DNA of 64,000 nucleotides from Acephala macrosclerotiorum (GCA_014904845.1 MU119255.1:124001-188000), one strand, 5' to 3'; positions 1-13,655 are shown, numbered from the stretch's first letter. Program-made: numbers and translations. The notes: generated from the sequence alone by a model not told the origin.

Positions 1-1923
1 TAGTCACACACACACATCGCTCAAGGCGGCTTTCTCCTCAAGCCATATCGACATTTGGAACACCCGCCAACCTCTGATGCTTCCTTCTCCTTACTATTTG
101 CGCCTTCCAGAACGCGCCTTTTGTTTTCTTATTGGAAAAGCTTTTTCTCCTCGAAAACAGTAGGCCGAATTAGTGATCATATCCGGCGTTCACTCGAATC
201 TCATCACACATATGATACCTGACGCCCTAGATGTTCTTGTCATAGGTCACTTCTGGTCTAGCCGACGACTGCAACAGCCTTTCTGCCTTAAGGACATCAC
301 TCCCTGGCCTTCTTCACACTTTCGTTCAACGGGATCTTTCGCAACGAGGCATACAACAAGAGAGAGCCGCCTAAGCTCACGCCCGGAATAAGATACCTGC
401 GGTCGAGATCTGCCATAAAAAGCAGCCACACCTTTTCGATCAGATCAACTGTGTTCAGCCTGGTTCCGAATCCTGTTTGCCGAAGCTCCGTCCCAGACAT
501 ACATATACCGCCTCACCCCGGCAACATTGCAATAGGATAATACTTGGTCAGATCAGACAGACGCTTGGAGGACTTGAGTTGGGAGCGCGACTTGGCCCTC
601 TTGCGGAAAAGTCGCATTTTCCTCCCAGCCCTCTTTCGCTTGGTAGGACCAGATCCAGATCACTAGCCATCAGCCGCCGTTCACGCGCAAAGATCCTAGG
701 TGGAAGAAGTTAGCACCAGCTATCTCTGTCTGCTCTCGTTTGCCCCGGCGCGCGTTGAGCGTCTTCCGACCCCACCATCGTATGTGTGCGCCTTGCCCTT
801 TTCTATTATTCATCATCCCTTGCATCCTTGCACTCAAAAGTCATCTGTGCGCATATCTTGTCTGGGGACCTTCACTACTTACCTGGTCACCCACCCCCTC
901 GGGTCCATCTGCGATGCGTACGACTGCCCGTATACACTGTTCCCAAAAACTTTACTGCACTGCTCCGTGTCACTTGCTTCCATAAGCATGACCATGACGG
1001 CATGAACTTGTTCTAACTTCTCATGCGAACAGGTTCGTCTCACGGGTGGCTGCATAACCTCTGAACACCCAGTCAATCCTCTAGAAGATCAAGAACATCA
1101 AGTCTTTGTCTCTCCTGGTATATGCCCCAGCTTTACCTCCGCCTTGAATGCAGCCAAGCAGACTGTACCCCTCCTTCAACCAATATTCGCGCAGCCCCGG
1201 CTGATCCGTTTCTAGTATCTAGGACCAGCACTTGGAATACTTTATACTCTGGTTTCACCTTCCCGAAACTCGAATCATACTAGGGAACGGCAGCTTGTTC
1301 GTTAGCTAGTATATCTGAAGGCCAAATTCTACTAGTAGGCTCCGCAATTAACGAGTTCAATCCAAGTTCGACATTTAACTCTCGGCATCGCTCTTTAGTT
1401 CGTCAACGGACTGAAGACTAACCCCTCGAGCGCGACTTCGCAAAGAAGATCATTAACTGGAGTTCCTCCCTGGTTCGCAAACACTTCACGCACCTGCATA
1501 GTAAACTGAGGACATCGACTTCCAAAGTTCAAAGGATCACCAGATTCGATCATCGTACATAGTCCATGGAACATCGCACCTGAACTTCTATACACCAGTA
1601 CCGACCGCGATTTCCCTGAGATCTTGTGAGATACCCAGTATACTCACTCGCTTCGTGGAAATACCCTCAGTCAACACCCCACCGTCAAGCTGGCCTACTC
1701 AACGTACAGTCTATTTGAAGTGAGTGCGCCTGTCTACGAGCTGTCTACACTCTAGATATTGCTCTGGACGTTGTACTAAGTGAGGTTATAGCCTGAACGT
1801 CACTCAAAGAGGCCGATAATACTCGACGACTCGTACGCCTCGCCTGAGACTGCGGCTCTACACGAAGAAGCCTACGAGGCAGCCCTCGTGGCTAGGGAGG
1901 ATTCCCCGAAGGGTCTCCTTTCC
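1..1923 (+). promoter_or_regulatory. Promoter and probable long 5' leader of medA
   Basis: About 1.9 kb upstream of the medA start holds no reading frame that looks like a protein. It is pyrimidine-rich in its first kilobase and carries many short ATG-initiated frames (for example ATGs near 212, 229, 782, 911, 985, 991, 999, 1022 and 1563). medA orthologues in aspergilli are known to have long leaders with upstream ORFs, so part of this stretch is plausibly transcribed leader. That is inference: no transcription start or leader intron can be fixed from sequence alone. A short CA repeat lies at the very start. Confidence 0.45.
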
Positions 1924-4184
1924 ATGTCTGCTTACGGGAAAGCACAACCACCTCAACTTCATGGTAGGTTTGTTCAATTGCTGAAAGCGGTGTTGCGCTG
2001 CGATACTTATTGACTGACAAAAACAGGCTACGATTCTGGAAGAACATATCCCGATACAACATTCCCATACGCCGCACCAAGTTTCGGATCCCAATCTTCA
2101 GGCCCAGCATCAACTACAACCCCAGGGTACCAAAATGCGACTCAGCTGACAATGGCATATCCATCGAATCAAGTGCGCCCGTCTTATGACGACCAGGCTG
2201 GACCCTATTTGAATGTCGGTTCGACTCCGAGTCCCCAAGTAACATCTTTCACGCCCAACAGAGGAAGTCGAGATACAAAAGTCTACGTGTACATTACGTC
2301 TGTTTACGAACTTATGACAACCAGCGCGCCTGTCTTTGTCCTCATGTTTGGAAGCCGACGGTGTCAAGCAACGTTGCAGAAGTTAAGTCAACAAGGCACC
2401 GAATGCCAATATAACGTATCCGCGGATGCACCACAATTTTCCGCGACGGGCTGGGCCTCCTCGCCTGTACCAATATCTATGTTTATGGAAAGTGGAGATG
2501 GAGATGTGATATGGAAGGTTGAGGTTGGAGATTTCACATTTCTCGAAAGTGGAGCTCAAAGTGGCAACACCACTCCTCAAGATGTCTCTAGGAAACGGAA
2601 GGTTTCGATCGAATCGGCAGAGCTCATCAAAAGCCCATCAAAGCGCACGTCAACCCAACAACTTAGACCGAAAGAAGAGTACAGCAGCAGCTATGGATAT
2701 GCATCCGGAGACGCCTCTTCAACATACTCGCCATACATGCAGCCAACAAATTCGTACGGAACTGTAGTCAACCACCAATACGCTCGACCCACAGGCAACT
2801 ATCAACGACATTTGGCTTACGGGTACTCGGGCTCCGGTACAGCTTCACCTCCAGCAATCAAGGCCCAATCTCCTCAGGTCGGAACCTGGAATCCATATGC
2901 TACAGTCAGCTCGAATATGTCGAGGGGTGATGGTGTTCCTTCAAATGTAGGCCTACCTCGTCCGACCTTATCTTCACTTCCATCACCTGCCATCTCTGCG
3001 AACCCACCATTGATTAGGACATCCACTTTGCAGCAGACGCCAAGCCCTGCAGCAACTCCACATGGACATCCTGGTCAGAATTTCAATGCATATGCACTTT
3101 ATCCACACAAGGCCAAGCTTGAGATCAACGGTGATCTGGACGCAATGGCACAGCAATGGTCTGAGGATGAATTCGAGTGTAGAAGACGTCTAGTGCACTT
3201 TAGACGCTCCCAAGCAGGAAGCACCATCACGACAACATTCCAACCAGTCTCAGTGGATGAGCGACCGCCGAATAGCACGTGTATCAGCTGTATCTACTGG
3301 GAAGAGAAGCAAGAGTGTTTTGTGACCAGTGTGGACACGATCTATCTCCTGGAACAATTAGTCGCGGCTAGATTCACAGTGGAAGAAAAGAACCGGATAC
3401 GAAGGAATTTGGAAGGGTTCCGTCCATTGACGGTGTCAAAAGGAAAAGCGGATAGCGAAGAGTTCTTCAAGGTCATCATGGCATTCCCGGCTCCCAAGCC
3501 ACGCAACATCGAGAAGGACGTCAAGGTATTCCATTGGAAGGATCTCGCGTCTGCCTTGAAGAAGATCATTGGCAAATACGTAAGTGCCATCTATCCACAA
3601 CTGAACTCCTTGCTAACTATCCCTAGTCTGCTAGCCCATCTTCAACACTGCCACCTGCTCTTCTGACGCCAGTCAGCTCGACAGGATATGCGACTGAAGG
3701 GTCCTCTGCTGGTATGTCCTACGTTAGTGACCATCATGGGGCAGTATCACCCCGGTCAATCTCGGGCTCGACGACATCGACGGCTTATACTTCGAGCATC
3801 CCTGCGCGAGTACTTTCACCTCACAACCAGAAGCCTTTAGGGCTTCAGAGTGGTCCTCCTGATCTTCGAGTTTCCTTGCCTCACAACCCCCACGAATCTT
3901 CGACCCACTGGCAAGGTGGGCAGCACCACATGCAACAACCGTCATATCAGCAGCAACATCAGCAGCAGCAATTGGGGAACTCGAGCAGTCGGAGCTCATG
4001 GGATATCTCGACGTATCTGGATAACAGCCCCACGACTGCCGCCGGCACTTCTGCTCCCTCGCAACAGGGTCTGAACTATTCGAGTGCACGCTCCGCTGGA
4101 GACTCCGCATCTTCCGGTGCCGACAACAGGGTAACTCGCACTCTCTCATCACAGCAACAAAGTCAGCAGATGCCGCGCACATAG
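1924..4184 (+). CDS. medA: Medusa-type developmental transcriptional regulator (MedA)
   Basis: Orthologue of Aspergillus medA / Neurospora acon-3, a nuclear regulator of conidiophore development and, in some species, of adhesion and virulence. Three exons: 1924-1963, 2027-3579 and 3627-4184; both introns are GT..AG (63 and 47 bp), giving 716 aa. The start ATG is chosen because exon 1 splices in frame onto the ORF that continues upstream of the internal ATG at 2152. Residues about 391-531 form the highly conserved block, with WSEDEFECRRR, TTTFQPVSVDERPPN, IYLLEQLVAARF and a run ending IGKY that abuts intron 2. An N-terminal conserved block includes VTSFTPNRGSRDTKVYV. The C-terminal quarter is Ser/Gln/His-rich with CAG-encoded glutamine runs around 3940-3975. 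Family assignment is recognition from memory and I regard it as secure. The long upstream leader suggests translational control. Confidence 0.93.
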
Positions 4185-7100
4185 CACAGGGTAATCTGAG
4201 TGTGGGTGAGGTTTTTGATTGGCGAGCGCGGATGTGTGAGGGTGTCCTGTGGGAATCATTGGTCATGCGTCCAATTGATTAGCGCGACCAAAACCCTGGC
4301 CGAGCCTCGTATTACCCTCACATGCACACCCAGTCGACTACACAACATGCCCTCGATCCTGGCACCAATGAAACTCACAGCCACCACGAGATGGCATTTC
4401 GATATCATGGGCTTCTAGATGCCATCTAATTCGATGTTCGCCTCGACACCCTCAGCCAACGTCGGTCCACCCATTTTCCCGAGGTCATTGTCATCATGAC
4501 TTCCTAGCTTCACAACACTCCTTCGTCGAGACCGAATCGAAACAAATACACACTTCTCTAATACCCTGTTTATCTCGTGGATACCTGGTTTTATCCAGGA
4601 CCTTGAGACCAGTCAGCACCGCACCTCTTTTTTTTTAATGCATTTTGTGGTTCATCTGGGAAATGGTGGTGGGGGCGTCCAGCATATCCACGGGCAGGAA
4701 ATGGAGTCCTGGTTGGCGTTTTTTATCTTACATTTCCAATTTATAGTGGCACGTTGCGTGCTTATGAGCGGGCTGCATTTCTGGGAGTGGGGAGTGTAGC
4801 ATATACCTTGTTTTGGTTTGATGCGGATTTTTTCTTCTTTGAGAGTGCTGAAGATACCAGATATCCATCCTTGCTTGTTAGTTGTTTTGATCCATCGCAT
4901 TCGCACTTAAGTTGCACTGTATGAGGGAAAGGAAAAAGAGAGGGTGTCATGTACGCAATACAAAGAGCTTGTGTGCTTTGAGTCTGTTCATTTGGGCCTG
5001 CTACTTTTGTCTCGTTTCTTCGCATACACGTACGGATCAGCGTGTACGATTTGGGTGCGCGTGACGGGCTGTTCGCAAGTTCATGAACAAGAGATCTCAT
5101 GTGATTATGAAGCATCACCATTCTCGTCAATCTCCTTTTACTTTACACTTTACAATAGCATTTTCTTATAGGGGGTTTCTGATGGCAAGGGCATTTGGGG
5201 GTGTTGGTGGTGATACCAATTTGATTATTATTTTTTACGAGGGTTTTGTGTAAGGGATATGGGAAGGAAGGGCGGCAAAAATTGGGGGAGGATATACCCG
5301 TGGTTATGAGACCAGAGAACGAGGAGGCTGTTGATGGGAAAATACTACAATACATTATACACATTTACCATACTTAATACTTAATCTGAGAAACATCTTC
5401 CAATTCCTGCCTTCCACCTGTGCGAGACGCAAGACTTGGTCTGAAGATAAAGTTTGATGCGTGATCCAGCTGTTTGCTGAAGACAGGAGTAAGCTCCGAG
5501 AAACAAAGTCTCCAACATCGAGTCTGCGACAACGGCAACACTGTGAAGAGACATTTTATCTTCAACAAGCACCAAAGCTAAGATCCCCAAACCTGGGAAT
5601 CTTCAAAAACACAAGTCTCGCGTCTCCGTCAACGGCGTGCTGTTGCGTTTAAAATCAAAACACTTTTCAAACCTCTGACTGAAGTCTAGACACCCTCACC
5701 TTCCCACCTAGACAAGATCTAGATTTCAACCGTGGATTTTATGTTCCGGTCTCACTCGGCACGGAGCGAGATCTATGGTATGGTCGGAGTTTTGAATCGT
5801 AGATGTATGTGTGTGTGTGGGTCGTTTTAGGAAGGAGGTATCGGTATTGTAAGTCTCGGAGGTGCGTCATAGGTTCCGTTGAATGCGCGCGGCAGTTTCT
5901 TTCCATTGGGGAAGGAAAGAATGAATAGAGTGACTTGAGTCGGCGATGCCTCCGCAGAAAGTGATTCGAAATAAATTGCGAGTCAGCGCTTCGGTATTTC
6001 TGCAATTGTTCGAAAAATTTTCATTGGAAGAATTTGGGAATTTTCTAGCGGCTGTGAGAGAGGTTAGGGAAAACCAAGAAAAATCTGATGAATCACTTGA
6101 AAAGGCTGGAGCATGCAAATGCATCTCAAGTGCAAATGCATGTCTTAGTCTGTATGGATTCCAAATTCTCCTCTCCAGCTTTCAGCTCTCCATTCGTACT
6201 CGGTATGCAACTTTTCTTGAAGATCTATGCAAGTGCGCGCTTTCGTCTTGCCACAACCTTTATTGTGTACCTTATCTTCGCAATGTTGCATGTATCTAAA
6301 CGCCAGGGAACAATTGCAAACTTGGTGCTGCATTTCCAGAAGACGAATCGGAAACATTCTAGTACGAGAGGATGTGTCTCAGCGTGCCGTGTTTACATGC
6401 GTGTGTGAGACAGTGAATCGCGAGATTTGAGATTTCCGATGCGTGAGATCTGGCTCTCCCATGTTGGTGTCTCTGAGCTGGCTGGCGAACTGGTGGGGTG
6501 GGCCGAATTCCGAAGAGAGTTATTTTTAGTGGTATCACGTGAATGCGAATGGAAATGGGATGCAGATTGAGATGTTGGTAGGCTGGTCTTTTGGCTGGAT
6601 GGTTCGTATGGTTGACTGTAATATAGAAGAGCAGAGATAGTCCATATACGATGACGTGGAGGTGTGCGATGTGGGAACGAGGACATGCTGAGAAGCGCGC
6701 ATCTGCTACCCAGTCAATATATCTGAGCATAGCTATACTCCGTCAAGCAAGCGATACCCTGGTTTGTTCCGCCTTGAATGTTCGTCAGCTCGTATGCATC
6801 ATCCAGACTATCGAAGCCTCTCAATAATATCTCATCATCCCACCTCATCATGACATCTCATGTTCCTCCCCCACTAAACTTCACCGACCCGATCCCAAAA
6901 GCAACCCTTACAATGACGTTGTCCCAATCGAGCGATGTCGTTACCAAAAGGGAAGCCGTTGATGCAGCTAAAATTAAGAATATCGGCATCTGTCTGCTTC
7001 GGGCTAACGCACAGATCATAGCTGGCGATCATATTGACCAGCCTCCAACGGACCGAGGTAGCCTGGCAGAACAACGGGTCTTGAGAAGAGAATGACGTTG

Positions 7101-8211
7101 GAAGATATCACAATTGATAGCACCTTAGCTGAGACGAGGAGAGGGATAAGCGACGGGGCGTTGAAAGTGGGGCGAAATAGTGTTGGAAGGAGTACTCGGG
7201 AAAGAGGCAGGTACATTCAGCCTTCTTCTGAACCAAATGCGTTGCTTTGCTGAAGGGATGAAATGACGACCAGAATCAACATCAAAGCGGTACCGAACAG
7301 ATCGAGTCAGTCTCGGGCCGGAGGAGACAGACTTCTCGCTTTCGAACGATCTGACACCGTTTGTAGGGATTGACCACAATATTATAATTGCACCCTCGAG
7401 GATCATCGCTGACTTAAGTCCTCGACTTTTTAAATTCAAGAAAGACCCCGACTAGAGCCTCTTACATTATTCTTCTCATCGGGGCCGATGACGTCTATCA
7501 TCTCCCCGTGCTTCGACAGCTGTCATCCTTGCTGGCAGCGTTCAGGGATCGCCGCTACTGACACCAGAGATGCCTTCAGAGTACCAGGGGGTGTACTAAT
7601 TCGTGACCCAACTAAAGTTTGCACCCTTAGAATATCGCACAACCCCGACTTCGCGACCACTTGAGAAAAGGATAAAATATTTATCTCGCCTCAAAGATCA
7701 TTTTCCTCCCGCAAAAGGTGTTTCCAATTATTGTGGTCGTTGAGATATATTCGATGTTCTTCGGTTGATGGGTCACGAATTAATGCACCCCCTGGTGGAG
7801 ACCCTGAACGGATGTCCGCAGCCTTCACTCAGATCCTCGACGACAATCTGGACAAGACCCTTCATAGGCAGAGATCGACATAAATCGACATCATCGTATA
7901 GCTTATCCGTCACATCGTGAGATCAGATTACTGAGCCGCAAGATCTCTTGACGTTCTGATTCGAGGAACACCTCCTCTGGAGCCTTATGCAGATCTTTCT
8001 GTGCAAAAGATTGCAACTCCATGACGAAAGTTTGTTCCTGAAGAAAAAACTTCCGAGTTGCATATAGAAGTATGCTTAAGGATAACCTTAAGCATAAATG
8101 TTCCGTGTCCCCTACCTTCTTCCCGTCTCTATATGTTTGATTGTGTAACATTCCTCCCGTGTGCATTCTTTACCTCCTGTCGCCTCTTCAAAGTCTCTTG
8201 AAGACTTGACA
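4185..8211. other. Gene-poor interval between medA and the lipase pseudogene
   Basis: The first several hundred bases are presumably the medA 3' UTR. A (GT)n microsatellite lies near 5803-5820. A palindromic TCACGTGA sits at 6535-6542. An ATG frame of 105 codons (6778-7095, plus strand) has no recognisable motif or codon pattern and is not called. Nothing else is supported. Confidence 0.5.
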
Positions 8212-9818
8212 ATGCGTTCCTACACCCTTCTGGCCGTGATAGCAGCATCATTGGTGCTTGCTGTTCCTGCTCCAAAGCCCGCTCCTGTCGCTGAACCCGC
8301 GCCAGCTCCTTTGCCAATGCCACAGGGTACTGTGACGAACCCATAACCGGGCTTTTGGGAAGCCTACTGCAAGGATCACTCTCCCTAGGGAGTCTGTCAT
8401 CAGCTGTCCCAGCAGTAATCTTAGACACAGCCCAGCTTGTTGATTCCACGGTACCAGTAATTGGCAAGTCGAATTGCCCCCAACGTTTGTGGTCATGGCT
8501 AACAGTTGGACAGAGGCCATTGCCAACGGAACACTTCTGGGTACTGATACTCCCGCAGTGGTACAGAAATTGTTCCAAGCCGTGAAGCCCACTTCAACAC
8601 CAACCAGTATTCAAGACGTTATGACTAAAGCAGCCAATGCTTTTGGCGTGACGAATGCCAACTCGGCACCAGCACCAGAGCAGAACATTCTGGATAATGT
8701 CTTGACTCTCGTTCTTGAAGGTTTCACCTCCAGCGACCTTCAAGCTGTTATTGCAGGAGCCGTAAGTTGTTTCCCTCCACATTCTCCATGCGCAAGCTGA
8801 CCTAAGTCAAGAATCCCTTCACCAACAGCTATCTGAACATCAATCGTCCAGTCCCACTGTTGAAGACCTTCTACAACACCGTCCCCGGAAACGCACCATT
8901 CAGTGTTCCTGAAGCTCAACTCCGAGCCGCAATGTACATTCCAGCATCCGTCACTTGGGGTAACAAGCAGCCTGTCTTGATGTCTCCCGGTACCGGCGGA
9001 ACCGGAGGTGTGAACTTCGAATCCAACATCGGCAAGCTCCTTGCACAGGAAAAATTCGCTGATCCCGTGTACCTCAACATCCCCAACGAGCTACTTTCCG
9101 ATGCCCAAATCAGTGCCGAGTACGTCTCTTACGCACTTCAATATTTGTACGTCTTGACTAGCAAGAAACCCGCGATCGTGACCTGGCCCCAAGGCTCCCT
9201 CGACACACAATGGGCATTCAAATACTGGCCTTCCGTTCCAAAAATTGTCACAGACCATATTACTATCTCCCCCGACTATCACGGCACCGTTCTCGCATAT
9301 ATCGTGTGCCCTGGTTTCGCGCTTGGCAACAGCATCGCTTGTGTTCCATCCGTCATCCAGCAAGAATATAACTCCCAATTCGTCTCCAAGCTTCGAAGCA
9401 ACGGTGGTGATTCGGCTTATGTCCCACAACGACCGTCTACTCCCTCCTCGATGAAATCGCCCAGCCTCAGGTTGGCACGGCTGCTTCTGGATTCATCAAC
9501 GATGCGCGGAACATTGGGGTGTCGAATACATTCCTTCAAGGGGCGTGTTTAGGTCAACCAGCTGGCGGAGTGTATTTGCATGAAGGCGTTCTGTATAACC
9601 CAGTCGCGTACGCATTGGTTGTAGATGCGCTGCAAAATGCTGGTCCAGGTAACTTCAATAGAGTTAGTGGACAATGTGGAAGTCTTGTTGCGCCGGGTAT
9701 CAGCTTGTCTGATGTTATTGAGACGGAAGCGTTGATTCCGCTTGCTGTGTTGAATATCTTTAGCTATTTGCCGAAGACCAATTCGGAGCCTGCCATTAAG
9801 GCTTATGCGACGCACTGA
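8212..9818 (+). pseudogene. Secreted CALB-type lipase, broken (three 1-nt losses and a lost active-site Ser)
   Basis: Resembles Candida antarctica lipase B, a secreted alpha/beta-hydrolase esterase. It starts with a signal peptide (MRSYTLLAVIAASLVLAVPA) and an Ala/Pro linker. The frame then breaks three times, each fitted by loss of one base in or next to a C run: about 8341 (followed by TAA 8344-8346), 8477-8481 and 9423-9425. A GT..AG intron fits at 8762-8811. The oxyanion loop (SPGTGGTGG), the catalytic-Asp segment (DEIAQPQV) and the His segment (YLHEGVLYNP) survive. The nucleophile elbow reads TWPQG, codon CCC at 9187-9189, where the family has TWSQG. Homopolymer errors could explain the shifts; the Ser-to-Pro change is a separate lesion. 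I infer an inactive gene. Confidence 0.8.
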
Positions 9819-10952
9819 AGAGATATATGTGGTGGTGTATGAGTACTGTATAGTAAGGTGTTGATGATTGATGATGGCGTTTGGAGTTCGAGGGTTGTGT
9901 GTCGTGGCTTTGCGAAGGGAGAACGGAGAAAAAGGGTCGGTTTGGAAACAGATACTCTTATACACGCAACATAGTATGTAATGTCTGATAAATAATACAG
10001 CGGCATCCATTGAGATTCAATTTCAATTTCGAGCTGTTCAGAAACGGTTCGTGATATTATCGGATGTGGGGAAGACGTTGCCTCCGCGAAGCAAGCGAGG
10101 ACTAGCCCCTCCATCTCCGACCCCGCACTACCCTCTGTATAAATTTAAATAAACAAAGCTCCAGTCACCAAATCTCTCAAGCCAAGCCATCATTCGTTTC
10201 ATTACTTTCATTCTAACAGTCAAAAGCTAACCATTTCTCAAAGTTAGGAAGAGTCGTATCCCGATGGAACGGCGCACACAGACAAAAGAGCTGTTCAGCT
10301 GAGCTACTTAGCAGAACACCGGAGCCATGTACGGTGGTATATTACAGTCCAACTGTAAGAACCAACACAGGTCAAACTTGTACCGTTGGAAATCATGGAA
10401 TGATAATGCATGACGTGGAACGTCTAGAAATATGAATAGTAAGTACAAAATTTCCTTCTTCTTGTGTAATGAATGATGGCTTGGCTTGAGAGAAACGTTC
10501 TACAATAATACATTTCTATATGGAATGAAAACTGCGGCTCTTCGACTTCGAAAACTCTTTTTTTGGTCTTTTTGGCACTGGGTTAAAACTCGCTTCGCTC
10601 CACTTCCGCCTTTGGGAGTCCTTTCTTGAGGACTATCCTTTCGGAATCTTATGAGATAATACATGAAAGGAACCTCCTTACATGGAATTAGAGTATGCTT
10701 TCTACTTTGACTTCCTTCGAGCATCCTTGGGCATGTTCCTTGGAAGTGTTTCTCTGAGAACACGTGATTCTCTCCAAATTGTCTGCCACTTCACTTTCGA
10801 GGTAATTTGCGATCGCTCAAGTGGTCAGGGCTCCTAGTAGGAAAGCCTGAAAGTTGTTCAGAGCTTGAGAATTCTTTATTACACGTACATTGGCATATCT
10901 ACTGACTGGCATTACCCCGCAATGAAAGTCACTCACTTCAGCGCTGATATTC
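9819..10952. other. Intergenic region downstream of lipase pseudogene
   Basis: Contains the lipase 3' flank and the 3' flank of the minus-strand regulator. A TATA-like run near 10138-10152 precedes no convincing gene. No supported feature. Confidence 0.5.
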
Positions 10953-13182
10953 TCATTCCATCTCAACACCGGAAGCGAACAACAAATCATCAAGATCCCA
11001 ATTTCCGTCCCACTGCAAATCAGGAATATCATGCAACGACGTCAACCCCGAATTCAACTGCCTTCTAGTCTCGAAGTTCAAAGCCTCATTCGTCCTCGCA
11101 TTCCAAGCCAACGGCCCATCCGGAAACAACAACCCTCTCAACTTCTCAGTCGTCACCGCCTCCTTCTGAACTTGAGTTTCTGCTGCTGCGTCATTCATAA
11201 TGCGGTCATGAAACGCCTTCGCAACCTCATCTACCACCGGTCTTATAAAATCCGCACAAAGCGCCGCTTCATGCCATCTCTCCCCAACTTTCGCTAGTAG
11301 AGAAAGACAATCTGGAAGAGTGACCGAGAGCGCGAATCGAGCAACTTGGCGCATGGGGGAATAGTCTCGAGATTCCCAGCATGCGTCGAGCATGATAACT
11401 GCTGCTTCGAAGAGGATATGTACTCCGTGCCAAGGATAAAAGAGTCTGCGATGCTTTACCTGTTTTTGATAATCGTCGACGAGAACTTGGCAAGCTTCTA
11501 GACATATTTGGCGATCGGAGGCGGTGCGAATTCGAAGACGAGGAGTTGGCCGATGGAGCTTGGCTTTGAGGTGAGCGTATTGGACAGCGCGGAATTCAAG
11601 CATTTGGTGGATGGAGAACTGTTGTGCTTTCATGTACCAGGATTCAAGGCGGGTGTTGATGTCTGTGAGCCAGTAATCGATTGTTTGGTTTTGGAGTTGA
11701 GAGAGGTCTTCTTGGAGGTGGAGAACGCGGTGGGCTTCGGTTTCTAGACCGCGGTAGAGGTAGATATGGTTTGCTGATGATTCTTTTCTTAGAACTTCGT
11801 TGCTGGCTTCGTAGTGTGTTGAGTCGAGCTGGGAGGGTCAGTATGAGGATTGAGTGTCTGTAAGGGCAGGGCCGTACCTCGACAGTGATAGATTCCTCGG
11901 GGAAAGAAAGTGGCAACCTCAACATCCCACATAATGACCTCTCCATACCATACGCGACCCAAAACAGCTGCCTCCTTAACTGTGCCTGCTCCCTCGTCAG
12001 CATTGTCGTTGGCTGTCTATGCATCCCCGAGTCCAGCACAACTCTACAAGCATTCGAAATGCAGATCCAATTATCCACTCTCCCGGGATTCATATGTGCG
12101 TAATGCGCTAACAACAACGAGATTTGCAACGTCTGGATGTCATCCACTTCTCTCATCAGCTTCAGATGCTTGAGAGAGGATTCGAAGAAGGAGTCTGATG
12201 CGGCCATGGCTTGAAACTCGGCTCGCCATGTTAAAGTCAAGGAGGAGATCGCCAGGATGATAAAGACTACGAAGTATTCGAAGTGGGTAAGCTGAGATTC
12301 GGGTGGGATACCGTAAGTCAGGATGTAGTCGGTGTCTCCCGATCGCTCTTCTAGGATGCGAGCGAGGCTTTCGTGGAGCCAAGCTTCTTCGACGCAAGGG
12401 TACTGGGGTAGATGAATGTTAGTGTAGTTGCGGACCACTACAACGAATTAGTTTGGGTATCTTCTTCAAAAATGAAAGAAGAGAAGGATGAACTCCACCC
12501 GGGAGCTCCTCTATAACAGAATCGAACAAGTGAGACAAAGAGAAGAGTTGCTCACTCTGGTCGATGGCTGCGTACGGGACGGTACCGAGGTTCGTTGGTG
12601 AGGTTGATGAGTTTGCTTGGGTCTTCGTGCGGGCTGATGATACGTCTGCTTGTAGGCGAGTTTGTGGATTTCTGGTCCTTGCTACAGGTAATGGAGGGCA
12701 AGATGGGTGGAGGATCAACGACGACGAGAAGTGAGTGTGGAAGAATGGTCTTGGCGATGTTACTATCGCCGACAAGGTTGCTCTCGCAATTTTTGTTGCG
12801 AATAATGTCGGCAAGTTCTTGGGGGACTGATTGATCTTCTCAACCTGAGATTCGAGCTGGGCTATCTGGTCTTCCAGAGACCGTACCAAGCTGTTTAGGA
12901 TAAGTCATTGGTCCGAATCAATATTCAGAAAACTGACCTTCGAGGAACCTCTTCTTTACCGGACGAGCTGTACCCTTGGCATACCAGTCCAGCTTTCTTG
13001 CATGGAGTGCATGCTGGAAAGTTCAGGTCACACTGTCGCTTGTGAGTATGGCAGAGATTCTAGGACTATCGGAGGCAAGTGTTACCCACTTTTGTTTTCC
13101 TTTTCTTGCAGCGTGCGCAAACCCTTGAGAGTCGACGATAGGATGAAGAATTGGCTTTGCGAGTAGATTGGACATTTTCCAT
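10953..13182 (-). CDS. Zn2Cys6 transcription factor with fungal-specific middle domain
   Basis: Nuclear DNA-binding regulator, 671 aa, five exons: 13182-13090, 13032-12938, 12890-12499, 12437-11878 and 11828-10953. The binuclear zinc cluster is split by intron 1: the first part ends CARCKKRKTK and exon 2 resumes CDLNFPACTPCKKAGLVC, giving canonical spacing C-x2-C-x6-C-x6-C-x2-C-x6-C. The linker is followed by a short coiled coil (LVRSLEDQIAQLESQVEKIN). The middle homology region has the usual signatures: an LxxSLxxxWRAE-like helix, ALLLAHYAHM-like and ACRVVLDSGMHRQP segments, and RRQLFWVAYGMERSL. The exon 3 donor is GTGGAG, the weakest splice call. Divergent from a second Zn2Cys6 gene 473 bp away, so the pair may share a promoter. 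Target pathway unknown; regulation of the neighbouring catabolic genes is a guess. Confidence 0.88.
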
Positions 13183-13655
13183 GTTGAATGGGGATGGAAG
13201 AACTCGGAGTAAAGAGTATAGACGAAGATGAGGCCCTCAAAGGTCCTGGAACAATGAAACAGGGGATGAGATGGTCTCCTTAGCGAGCCCCTATCTCACA
13301 TTCTCGACTTCGTTCGAGTCAATGAGGGCATCTGAATTCCATCAAAATCGACATTCCCGACCAACAAAGAGCTTCCGAGCTCCAATTCAGGAACACGAGA
13401 ACATCTAACGCTAAGGATGGAAGGACCCACCGCACTCCACTTTTGAGAATCATGTGCCCATGCCACCCTTGCTTATCCACCTGGCCATGGCGCGTCGATG
13501 TCTCACATCCTTCCTCCTCTGTGTGCCCCAACTCTCGAGGTCGACATCATCAAACCAGCCACTACTCGAGTATCAACTTGGAAAGTTGAAGGGTATCGTG
13601 AATTCTCTGTGCGGGCATGTAGCGTTTGCATCCCGTTTGCCGTTGTGCGACCGGA
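13183..13655. promoter_or_regulatory. Shared promoter between two divergent Zn2Cys6 genes
   Basis: A 473-bp interval separates the two divergent start codons (13182 on minus, 13656 on plus). It probably carries promoters in both directions. No binding site can be named with confidence. Confidence 0.5.

Noticed and set aside
6778..7095. ATG frame of 105 codons on the plus strand
   Set aside because: No motif, no plausible splice extension and composition like the surrounding noncoding DNA.
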